Below, in pieces: positions 23,931 through 34,108 of a DNA stretch of 64,000 nt; position 1 is the stretch's first letter, and every line of letters starts with the position of its first letter. Location of the stretch: NCBI GenBank assembly GCA_030549495.1, contig JAUIRK010000509.1, positions 928,501-992,500 on the forward strand. Reading direction: 5' to 3'. Source of the DNA: Nectonema munidae (Eukaryota > Nematomorpha > Nectonematoida > Nectonematidae). Under the pieces are notes generated by a model that searched no databases, was not told where the DNA came from, and was given only the letters and a program-made list of their open reading frames with translations. Made by a program: the position numbers and the translations under genes.

Positions 23931-24309
23931 AGGGGGGGGGATTAATCTAGGGAGTTTCAAGCTACAATTCAAGGTAATTTAAGAGGGCAAACGACGCCTC
24001 TCTCTCAATGTGTTTCAAAGGTGGTCAAAAAGCTTTTCGCTGCACTAATAATTTTGAATTATTGCAATTTTATATCTTTTTATATCATTAAAAGACTTGT
24101 TTGGCTTCTGAGTAGACTTTTATTATTTTATTTGTTTTAGCGTTGAGTTTCAGGGCCAAATTCTATTAAAATAAATTTCAAAAATTATAAAAAAAAAATT
24201 TGCCCTGTACTAATTATAAGGATCTTCCTCAATCACAAATTATACGTAAAAATTACACAAAAGCTTGACTTCAACATCTTTATTGCTTGTTTTTAGATAA
24301 ATTTTTACT

Positions 24310-25310
24310 AAAAAGTGTTAAAAAAAAATTATAAACCATTTTTCAAAACTGGACAATTTTAGTTCTACTTTTGGTTTGAAGCCACATCTTTTTTTATTTA
24401 GAGAAAAAAAAACACATAAAGATAGTGATTTATAAAATCCTCTTCCTTTTGACTTCAATTCTTTTTTACAGTAAAGAAAAAAAATTTTTTTTTTTCTATT
24501 ACTTCTTATTGTTTCTGTTAGCTTAATATTCATTTGTTTCATTTTTCACAATATCATAAAAAGTTGAAAAAGTTGTCACAATCAAAATGAAAATTGTTTG
24601 CTGAAAGCTTCATCAATTTTCCATGAAATTCAACAAGACTGGCTTCACCTCCCAAACCAAAATGAATTCTTTTCTCAGTTCCATTTATGTGCCCTGGTCA
24701 AAGTGGATATAATAGCTTGGCTAACGAAAACAAATGGGTTTTCCTATTATTATGAACTGTTTTCTTTGATGCGTTTCAAAGTAAGGAATGATGCTTTCAT
24801 CAAAACTATGATGTTTCCTACATGGAACAAATTTTATAAAAGTGATCATTCCATTTTTCTTTAAAAGGTCGAACTTTGGCAAAAAGATCTTCACCAGTAA
24901 AATTAAGATTATTTGAAACATGAAATGTTGCTTTGTCTTGCGTTTAAAATTAAAAGGTCTGAACAATCCAATTTGCATCAGAGTATAATCGTCCATGAGG
25001 TAAATTTACATGACTAGAACATATAAGATTTAAGAATTGCAATAAGATATAGAACTTCTTCTCGTTTTACATTTAGCATTTAAAAAAAGAGAAAAAATTC
25101 GCCATTTAGCTCATTTTCATCACTTGTCTTTCAAAAACTGTGTCTTCATCACTAAATAGTACACGCATAGCTTCTGCAGTAACCTGATTCGCCCCTAAAT
25201 GATCCTAATTAAATTATTAAAATAATTAATTATTACTAATTTCAAAGTATTCTTCATCACCAGAATCTTCTTCTCTAACATGAAGTAACTGGAGGCCCAA
25301 TGGAAGCTTA
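24310..25310 (-). mobile_element. piggyBac (PGBD-type) transposase relic
   Basis: Read on the minus strand from about 25310: EEDSGDEEYFEI and ANQVTAEAMRVLFSDED (acidic N-terminus), then after a gap SFDESIIPYF and KQFIIIGKPICF (first catalytic Asp), FHFDCDNFFNFL (second Asp), TETIRSNRKKK and KKELKSKGRGFY. This is the normal order of a piggyBac transposase. The C-terminal third with the third Asp is missing, and stops and frame changes are frequent. It is a relative of the plus-strand copy at 53.7 kb. No TTAA-flanked ends found. Confidence 0.8.
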
Positions 25311-25578
25311 TTTTTTTTTTTATATTGGACTCTTCAATCATTTCCAAAATGGGTGATATTTTGAAACTGGGCAAATATTTTCTTTACTAGAAAACTAAAG
25401 ATAATACGCAAACAAATCGGTGTTGCAGCTAAATTATGAACTTTGAAAGAGGATGTCAAATAAGAAAGAGAAAAATAAGCGACACTACTTTGATTTTTAT
25501 ATTAAACGACAAAACAAAAAATAAATATACGTCACAAATTAAGTCAATTCACAAAATATTTCTTATGAGCTTAGCTAG

Positions 25579-25827
25579 AAGAACCGTTACCGTCCTGAAA
25601 GTTTTAACGAAGGTATACATGTTTGTCGATGGTTTGCTAACAGATCTGTTTTAAAGGTACCCGGGCATTTGCCGATAGACCTGTGGCTGAAGGACATTCA
25701 ACCGAATGGACACTTGAGAACGGGAACTTTTTTAGCCTTGAAATTAAATGGCAACAGAAGGGTGATTGACCGGGATTCTTTCGTTGATACGCTCTATGCC
25801 ACCCCTCTCCCTTGGAAGATCGTGTGA
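25579..25827 (+). CDS. Open stretch without ATG, coding-like, unrecognised
   Basis: Eighty-two codons run open from just after a TAG (25576) to TGA (25825-25827). The product includes RYRPESFNEGIHVCRWFANR, then SVLKVPGHLPIDLWLKDIQP, GHLRTGTFLALKLNGNRRVI and a C-terminal ATPLPWKIV. The composition is far from the Lys/Asn/Phe-rich noise of this region. An AG directly before the first codon (CTTAGCTAG) could be an acceptor of a terminal exon. No family recognised. It could equally be the last part of a gene copy or element. Confidence 0.35.
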   Translation, partial: KNRYRPESFNEGIHVCRWFANRSVLKVPGHLPIDLWLKDIQPNGHLRTGTFLALKLNGNRRVIDRDSFVDTLYATPLPWKIV

Positions 25828-28011
25828 TTTTCTTTCAGAAGCAATTTAGAATTTCATGGCGATGTTTGATAGGGTGAATTTGATTGAACAGCACTCGTAA
25901 GCATTCCATATCAATTATAGGAAATAAAGTGTGAAGGAAAAAATAATTCTGGGAAATTTATAGCTGCAATATGCAAACGATTTCATTCAAAAATTATAAG
26001 AGATATTTGGAAGCTTAAAAGACCGTGAAAAGGCTTTTTAATTTACAAGTTTCCAACCAACCTAGCATCGATTCTTGAAAATAAAAATTTCCTACTTTAA
26101 AATCTTTCGTAATAAATGTTTTTATGGTAGAAAATGTGGATGTATCACATAAGATGTGCTGGCCATAAAAGATATATTTTGAAAGGACCAAGATGTGGAT
26201 CGCTGGTAAATAATGGCATCCAATAATTAACATCAAATCCTTGTAAAAATTATTTAAAATTAACTTCCAAAATTGTGACATTTCATAGAAAGACGTTTCG
26301 TCAATGCACAACTTAAATTAGTCATGTGGGATTTGGGAAAAATATTTTTTTTCAGCTTTAAGGTTGCTTCAGTGAATGAATAACCAATCAATAACTTTTT
26401 AAGCAACTAATTAACTAATAAAATAAGAATAATTAACCGCTTAAGATCAAATTATAATTAAAATAAACTAATCAGGTGGATTGAAAGGAATTCATTCAAC
26501 TTAAAAAAGACATTGTTGTTCTTCTACAACAATTTTTGAGAGTTTACTCTCATTTCTAATAATGGACTCGAATTCTATGTATTCTATACACACCATTTTT
26601 TTGTTCTATTTTGTTTTTTTACAATTCTACCTTGGTCTATTTGGCGTCAAAGAGAGAAAGGAAAAACTAGTAATCAATAAATATATATCTAGCGATCTTT
26701 TCATATTTCTTTATAACTTTGGCGTAGGAATATTAAAACGCTAAATTAAGGAAGTCGCCACAATTGTTAACATTTGTCATTATAATTTTTATTAATTTCA
26801 AAAAATGTGACTTTGTTATCGTTATTAACGAAAAGGAAAAATTAACTAAAATATCGTTGTTTTCCCAACCCTTTGTGTTAGCGGAAATTTTGATGAGATC
26901 AAATCTAGAAAGACGCTATTTACCGAGGGTAAAAAGAACTTTGTGTCAGAAAAAAATTGGAAAAAAATAAAATATTATCCCTAATCAAAAAAAATTACAA
27001 TCCAAAACAATAAAAGAAGATGTACATAACATATTCATAGTTTTAAGTTGATAGTTATTGGCATAAAAACGAAATTTGGTGAGAGACAAAAAATGATGCA
27101 TATGATAAATTTAATGTACATGAAAAATACTGCATACAATTTTAAGACTATATCAGAGACTCCTTTACAAGAGAGATTCCAATACATTCTAAAAGTATAT
27201 TTAGATTTTTTGAGAAAAAAACATGTTTTCCGGTTTTAAAGAGATTGAAACTTACACATATGTTCTTTAGTGATAAGCGAAATGTTTGGGATTTTTTAAA
27301 TTACGCAAAAGGAAGGATTTTATTTCTTGACAACAGTTTGTACTCTATGCACGCACATTTCATTGTGAAGATTTATCAGTTCAAAGCGAATCCACTTGAT
27401 TGGAAAAAATATATAAAAAAAAAAAGTCTCACATCATGACAGGAAAATGGAAGAAATTCAGATGAGGTATTTTTAAAAAGTTGGCAAATGCATTTATTTT
27501 ATTGTTGCATAGAACATAGAAAAAAGGCAAAAGAAAGAAGAGCAAAAGAACATAAGATCGACATGGAGCAGACTGTCTTTTTCTTTTAACTCAAAATACC
27601 ATATGCGTTGTTGCCGCTGTCTGACGCGAAAGGCCTTGAGCTGAAAAGAAAGACGTCTTGAGATTTGTAATGAAAACGCTTTGAAACACAAAGGCATAAA
27701 TCTACTACTTCTCTTACAATTATTTTTATTGAATGCCTTCGAGTGTATGAGACATCGAGAAGAATCACAAACGCTCATTTCTTTGTAGCTTAGTGGGATC
27801 GCGGCTGAACAGAACTTGCAAAGACTTCACTCCCTCATTTCTTGCCTTTCAACATCAACATTTCTTGCTTTCTGCGATTGTACAAAGCACGCAATTTCAA
27901 AGGCATTCCCAGATCGCGTGCCATCATCTTTCAACGAAAAGATGATGATGATGATCCGTGGAGTGAATCGAGATTTGTCTTCCACTTTGTAACGTTGGCA
28001 ATGGCATACAC

Positions 28012-28074
28012 CTATCTTTAATGCTGTCATACGACACGGGGTCGAATGTGGGCATCAACAAAATGTCATCCAGC
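28012..28074 (-). CDS. FERM gene, exon 1 of those seen (tentative)
   Basis: This is a 63-base exon between CCATTCAACAG and donor GTGTAT, reading LDDILLMPTFDPVSYDSIKD. Its phase 2 end joins exon 2 to give YDSIKDRLQKTQDELRK, a smooth coil-like sequence. The intron to exon 2 would be 7.8 kb and would contain the Tigger and piggyBac copies. The support is splice sites, phase and composition only. An overlapping plus-strand open frame (28021-28311) is taken as its shadow. Confidence 0.45.
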
Positions 28075-29935
28075 CTGTTGAATGGTGTAGACGAATTGAG
28101 TTTGTTATTAGGAGATGTAAAGACACTTTCTCATTCTCATCTTGGGCATTGTACCCGAAATTCACTTTTCTCTGGAAAAGTAATATCATTTGATGGTTCA
28201 CCCCCATGCTATATGACAACACTTTTTTTCACAAGTGAAGAGATTACTAAATCAAAAAATGGCTCCGATGATCGTATACTAAATTTTGAGGAACAAAAAT
28301 TTGGAATGTGATAAGATTTGTAAATCAAAATTACGCCATTTTAGCTTAACACCACTGCACTAGAGTTTTAATAAGCGCTTTTTTTTGGTAAATTAAATAA
28401 TTTACCTTTCATAATAAAATAGGAATCAAAAAATTTAGTCATAAATTCGAATAACATTTATGGACATTTTGCTTATATTGCATAATTCGATCAACTGAAA
28501 ACACATTGTGAATAATTTTATAATCATTGGCAAAAATTGAAATAATTTAAAATAAATTAACTTTATCCGGGTAAGTAGTTTGTAGTTTGTAGAATAAATG
28601 ATATTTTATATAAAAAAATTTCTCATTTTCAAATTAAACTTTACATGAATTAGCGTTAATTTTTTTTGTAAGTCTGCTTATAAATATATTATATATTTTA
28701 AATATTGTTGACATATTTAGAGAATGCACGCCAGAACAATTCAAAATGGAAATCTTAGTTGGGCAAACAAATTTTTTCAACTAATTACGTAAGATACAAA
28801 TTTCTCAAATCAGAGCATATGCTTACTTTCCATTTTTACCAAAATTAAGAATAACGCTTAAAAATGCGATCACTTTTTTGATTGGTGGCAAGTACGATCA
28901 CCAAATGGCATCTTTTGCAGGGCTTGCTATAATTTTTTGAAGTAAACAGTTTGAATTTTCCTGAATATCGAGTGGTTTTTATTTACTTCTTTACTTTTTA
29001 GGGCACTTTTTTGCGTATTTTTCACATTTTTCAATACGTTTCAAATTACTTTTCAGCTTTTCATGATTTATCGGCAGTTTGTATTTTCCTATTGTTGTTA
29101 GGAAATCGATGTATAGCGAACGAACCCTAAATTAATTACAATTTGTTCACATATGGTAAATGCATTTAAATCACCTAAAATTTCGTTTTTAGGAAAGCAC
29201 GCATTTATATTTTGCTCTATCTATAACTATTTAGAATTATTTCGAAGGAGATGCTTATCACGGAAAGTTTAGTTGAATGTGAAGGAAAGTGGGCGTAGTC
29301 TGACTCAGATTTCATGTAATAGCACTAATAAGCTCTTTATAAACCCTAATTAGCAGCAGTTCAAACAAAGAAGCCTCCAACGTTTTTGCAATGTTCAATC
29401 TTCATGCAGATGTTTAAAGCTTCTCTTCACCATCTACCTCTCTCTTTCCTACTTGAATCATCCGAATCAGCTTGAATTAATCATATTTCTTACATTTGCG
29501 AAATGCGATAATAAAAATGTTTAACTCAAAAATCTCGCCTACAACCTTGATACTGACGACGTCCATACTCTATATCAGCATAAGTTAAACGTGAACTGGC
29601 TTAATAAAAACCTTGCGAAGCTCTCATGAGCTTATCCGCAATATACAGTTGACATTAAAAACTGTGAATTCATGGCATTGTGGAAAGATTTTTTTCAACG
29701 ACTATATATTCATGGATTATTATTCTCGATTGAAGTGTTCTGGCAAAATAATTCTCGATGTTGTACTTTTAAAAATGGCTGCTGACTTTTACAGAAATTC
29801 GTTTAGAAATGCGTTTAAAAAGTATGAAGTAGTAGAATGCTTTAAAATTCTTTGTAAATGAAATGAATAAATAAAAAATTAGTAAAAATAATGACTATAT
29901 TTACCCTTTCAATATTTGAATCAAAAACATTTTAA
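28075..29935. other. AT-rich intergenic or intron DNA, nothing seen
   Basis: No transposon ends, gene or repeat recognised. The open frame at 29613-29861 (82 codons) has no known motif and is regarded as chance. If the FERM gene has further 5' exons they would lie here or beyond. Confidence 0.5.
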
Positions 29936-30065
29936 CTCTTTCGTGACCAGTGTCTCATATATGATACATAAACAATTTTACCTTCGTCTGCTTTTTCAAA
30001 TAGTTTTGTATAAGAATCTTCTGCTTTTTAATAAATATCGTCTGATTTTTCTGGTCACGAAAGCA
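29936..30065. mobile_element. 130-bp piggyBac-type MITE
   Basis: Arms CTCTTTCGTGACCAG (29936-29950) and CTGGTCACGAAAGCA (30051-30065) are inverted repeats matching at 13 of 15 bases. The left flank is TTAA (29932-29935), the right flank TTAT, one change from the TTAA that piggyBac elements duplicate. The stretch GTCTCATATATGATAC just inside the left arm is also palindromic. Too short to code. Confidence 0.65.
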
Positions 30066-30078
30066 TTATTTATAGAAT

Positions 30079-30712
30079 AGCAAACTTCGTTTATCCGATA
30101 CTTTCCACGGGTTTCTGAACCAGTGGTGCATGCACCACTTGTGGTGCGAGAACTCTTTCCAAGTTGTGCGAGAAGATATTTTCAAAAAACCAAAATATTG
30201 ATCGAAAATTTTTTTTAAATATTTTTTTCATGAACTTTTTTGAAAAATTTTGTTGGAGTGGTGCGAGAGTGAAAAAAAATTTTTTTTAACGGTGCGAGCT
30301 GAAAAAAGGTTAAGAAAAACTGCACAACAGGATGTAAGCGACTTTTTCAGTGTTGCTCTCCCCCGTTGTTCCAACATTCACATTCCGATACTGACAGTGC
30401 TTCAAATCAAAGTAAACTTCCTTTAAACAGTGATGTGGTCTTAGTTTTTACCTAAACAAAATGCATTAACGACGCACAAGTTTCTTTACTTTTCTCATTT
30501 ATTTGGCGTAGGATAGGAGTTGAAGTATCGCAATAGCATCTCTGAAAGATTTTTTCGCGTATAATAAAACTTTGTATATACTTCTTGTAAAAAGGACATT
30601 TGTATTTGAGGTATATGGATTGCTTATAAATTTTTTAAACTGTTAGAAATTTCGTTTATCCGACAAGAATATGCGTGAAAACAACAGTCCCGGATAAACG
30701 AGGGCTACTCTT
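30079..30712. mobile_element. pogo/Tigger-like MITE cluster with a nested hAT-like insert
   Basis: The left arm has CAAACTTCGTTTATCCGATA; the right side ends CCCGGATAAACGAGGGC, the inverted form, and a further CGTTTATCCGACAAG lies at about 30651. Between them, at 30105-30325, ends GGTTTCTGAACC and (complement) GTTTTTCTTAACC enclose four copies of GTGCGAG and a 14-base palindrome (TGGTGCATGCACCA, 30124-30137), suggesting a hAT-like insert. Target duplications are not clear. No coding content. Confidence 0.5.
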
Positions 30713-30999
30713 AGTTTAGTCCTCCTGAAATCTTAGTTTTTTGGAGTATGGGAAAGAAGACAAGAAAATGTCTCTCTTTTTTTTTATGATTTACATCTTA
30801 GGTCAAATTACTCTAAAATGTTTTAAACATGCTCACAAAAATAGTGAATAAAAGATGAATGATGGAAATTCTCCAATTAAAAAGTTTGAAAGAAAACTTA
30901 TTTCTGAAAATAACCATAACCAAGAAGTCAATTTAGTGGGAACAAACTGGTGCGCAGTCGTAATCTCAATCGAGATTATCAATTAGTAGATAATAAAAA

Positions 31000-32060
31000 A
31001 AGCCATACATTTATTTTGTGTAGATAGAGAAGGGGGTCGAAAGTAGTGAGAGCGGAAAAAAAAGTTTGTTTGAAAAGAGATATAAATCCTGGTGCAACAT
31101 TTGCAAAAAACTTACGTAGGCCTCCTTATATGAAGCATGCAAGGAAAATGCTCATCTCCATTCAGTCTGGGAGTTTGAGAGATGGACTTCTAGAAGGTGA
31201 TGCAGTTGGCAAAAGAGTCACCCTCATTTATAAAGAAGAGAGTTGCGCCAGCGGAGAAAAGCCACTGCATTATTCCCGTTCATAAAGAGGTACCATGCCA
31301 ATGATTACTATAAGAAGTACTGCACATACTCACTCACTCATATTGCGTGTGTCTCTTGGAAGGTGGCGGAGTGCTTCTACCATCGCAATTACCATGAATA
31401 GCGCGCGTATGTAGAGATATCAGAGCTGACAAGGAAACCTGATGCGAGAGATGATAGCGCAGGAGAAGCACAAGACTCCCTACCTCCAGGATTCAGTGAA
31501 GCACGCAAGAATCGCGCACGCGCTGTTAATCCGACAGCAGCAACAAACAAACAATTCACCTATATCTGTTGTGCCCTGGATACTTACTTATCTCATGTTG
31601 TTTCGAAATCAACAATAACAGAATGCCTGCCGCTCCTCTCATTTACGCCCGCCATTCCTGAGATATCATAGCGCATAATTGGAATTCCTGCTTGCCTCCT
31701 GCATCGCGCATATGCAATCGCATTTTCCTTTTGTTTGCGAGGAGTCTTCCCACCTTTTTGTCAGGGGGCGCGTTCTCGCTTCGCATTTCTTTGAGTGCTG
31801 AGTTCAATGTTATCGTCTCGATTTTGATGAAAAGGAAGCTTTGAGTTCCTTCTGCGCGCGAGAAGATAAGTGCGAAATTTAAGACGACACACTTCTTTTG
31901 TCCATTTTGCTTGGAAATCGCGCTCTCTAATCATCTCACCTTTCCTCGAACAAAGGCACCACCACAACGCATTATCATTCTCCACAGCATTAAGCCACAT
32001 TTGCTATCTCATTACGGAGATTTCTTTTCAAATCACAAAACTCACAAAACGAATACACTC
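31000..32060. other. GC-richer patch, possible promoter/5' exon region
   Basis: GC rises here with CpG-containing words (GCGCGCG, CGCGCACGCGC) that are rare elsewhere in the window. On the minus strand an ATG at 32000 begins MWLNAVENDNALWWCLCSRK and runs into a good donor (GTGAGATG). That phase does not fit the first FERM exon seen, so it is not joined. The plus-strand frame 31046-31285 has no known motif. This may be the 5' region of the minus-strand FERM gene; that is inference only. Confidence 0.3.
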
Positions 32061-33376
32061 TCTCCCTTAAAAAACTGTTAGAAAATTTGATCAGAAGTGT
32101 TTTTAAGGATTTTTGAGAATATATAGACTGTTTCTTTGGACACATTTTCAAAACAATTGAAACAACACGCTCTGCATGCATGTTATTCATTTGTTGTTAC
32201 AGACAAATCTTCATATCAACAATGTTGGCGTGGTTATTCTTTATACGCTATCTTTGGGTGAAATTTCTTAGTAAGAACCAATAAATGAACTATTCACCAA
32301 AAATTGATGAGTGTCAAAAAGGTATTGAAGAATAGAGTTACAGCTTGAGAGTGTACTCTTTAAAATTCGGTCATGCAACAATAAAAAGAAAAATGTGACT
32401 TTTATAAATCCCAAAAACAAAAGAAACACACAATAAAAGTGGGTTTTCATTAAATAAATAAAATTCACATTGAATACAAATATAAATTAGTTTAAAAAGT
32501 TTGTTACTATTATTAAAAAATATTTTTTTAAATTGAATCATTTCTTTCAATCTCACACCTTTCTAACCAATTCCTTTTAGTCGGTTAAATAAATGCGTAA
32601 ATTAATTGCAAGCGAATATACTATCTACCTGGAAAAAAATAAATTCTGAAGAATATAAACCATATTCATATAAAAATGTTCAAGTTTTTAAATTTAGTTT
32701 CTTGTAATTACAAAAAAGTATTAGAATACATGTGAAGGCTGGTAAAATCCAAAAAAAGGTTTTCCAACAGAAAACTCATAAAAAAACAGAACAGAATCTC
32801 TTAGTGGAGGTCAAATTCAAAAACTTCACCTCATAAGATAGAAGAAAGTTGAGCACTTTCAAAAATGATGTTAAGTTCGAAGATTCAACGGTTTCAAAGT
32901 TTCGTAGAGATCTCGGTTTAAGAAGTATGCTTGTACAAATATCAATTTCCTTCTTCTAAAGATGAAAAGAAAGACATCGATATTCGCTTTTTAATATGAA
33001 GTAAACACGCCAAAAATATGGGTAAGACTTCGTGTAAATTTTAAAGAGAAACCGTCATTGCATATCCAGTAGTATTTGATGCAAGCACTCATTCCATTCT
33101 GTTTTTTTTCTTGAACTCAACGTCCTTGTATGCTCCCTTCCAGTGAAATCAACATATTATTATTATTTATCAGTGAAGCATCTCATTAGTGCTGAGGTAA
33201 GAGACGAGTAAGCATGTCACACGATTGTAAGAACGGCCTTTATGTTCGCTAAACACAGATGCAGACAAAACGTACTTTTTTCACTACTTCCGTCATCTTG
33301 AGTATTTGAGCTTGATTTTCAGATCAAATGCCCGTCCTTGATCAAAGTGTTTTGGATTGTAAGCTCGTGTAAGGAT

Positions 33377-34100
33377 GATTATACGACTAAATAGCTATGT
33401 GCCAAAATAGCTAGTTGCAAAATGGCTAGTATACCAAAATAGTTAATTTTGACTAGCTGTTTAGTCATATAATCGCCTGTTTTGACTAGGAAAAATTAGG
33501 GTTGGAAAAACATGATGATCTTAATTTGTTTTTTTACAAAAAAAAATTTTTTTAATTTTATTAATTTGTTTTTACAACAGAAATATTGGTATTCATTATA
33601 AAAATAATGGGGAACTGTTCTCTTGATAGGATTTCTATTTCTCGGTTTAAAAAAGTAGTAAAGCTGATGTACTTTACTTAAAAAGGAGGTCGTATGTGCT
33701 AGAGCATCAACGTCAAAACTTTTATAGAGGAAGTTAAAAAATTAATACAATCTATTTAAAATTCATAAAGAACGGTTTTGTTCAAAAATCGTAAGTATAT
33801 TTATTCAATTGATATTTTTGACGTTATATTTGATTAATTTTTTTAATTTTTTTTATAAATAAAAAAACTTGAAATTTTTTATTTTTATTGATAAATTTTT
33901 ATTAAATTTGATAATTTTTACCCTACATTTAATAAATGTAGTTGTTAATGGTCGTAAAAATAGGTGTTTTGGTACATTATTTTAAAACCCGCTATTTTTG
34001 AGCTAGCAATTTTGGTATACTAGCTATTATGGATATAGATGTTTTGGACAAGCTATTTTAGAACTAGCTATTTTGGGATTAGCTGTCTGGCGTTTCACCC
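33377..34100. mobile_element. Non-autonomous element with iterated-phrase arms and 8-bp target duplication
   Basis: The 8-base word GTAAGGAT flanks the element at 33369-33376 and 34101-34108. Inside, the left arm begins GATTATACGACTAAATAGCT and the right arm (complement) GGGTGAAACGCCAGACAGCT. Both then repeat a phrase like CCAAAATAGCTAGT three to five times in opposite directions. The centre is very AT-rich with no coding content. An 8-bp duplication is usual for hAT and P elements; the superfamily is not decided. Confidence 0.65.
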
Positions 34101-34108
34101 GTAAGGAT

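Larger units (their letters stand above)
1183..28074 (-). other. FERM-domain protein gene, 14 exons (5' end open)
   Basis: This is the span of a host gene read on the minus strand. Fourteen exons, each bounded by AG and GT, have phases that agree at all 13 junctions, and together they leave one open frame of about 884 codons ending at TAA 1185-1183. Residues about 1-250 are polar, with Gln/Lys-rich coil-like and Ser/Lys/Glu-rich stretches. Residues about 253-565 form a complete FERM domain (F1, F2, F3). The rest is a Ser/Asn/Lys-rich tail ending in a hydrophobic segment at about 849-867 and 17 last residues. FERM proteins link membrane proteins or lipids to the cortical cytoskeleton. From memory the F2/F3 wording is closest to FERM modules of the PTPN13/FRMPD2/FRMD6 kind, but no PDZ, KIND or phosphatase domain is seen, so the subfamily is left open. 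The start codon was not located. Introns range from about 50 bases to 7.9 kb and carry several transposons. Confidence 0.85.

Noticed and set aside
27833-27935. Minus-strand reading MMARDLGMPLKLRALYNRRK with a TGA, followed by AATAAA near 27725, as a terminal exon
   Set aside because: The composition is suggestive, but its phase does not fit the exon at 28012-28074 and no family is recognised.
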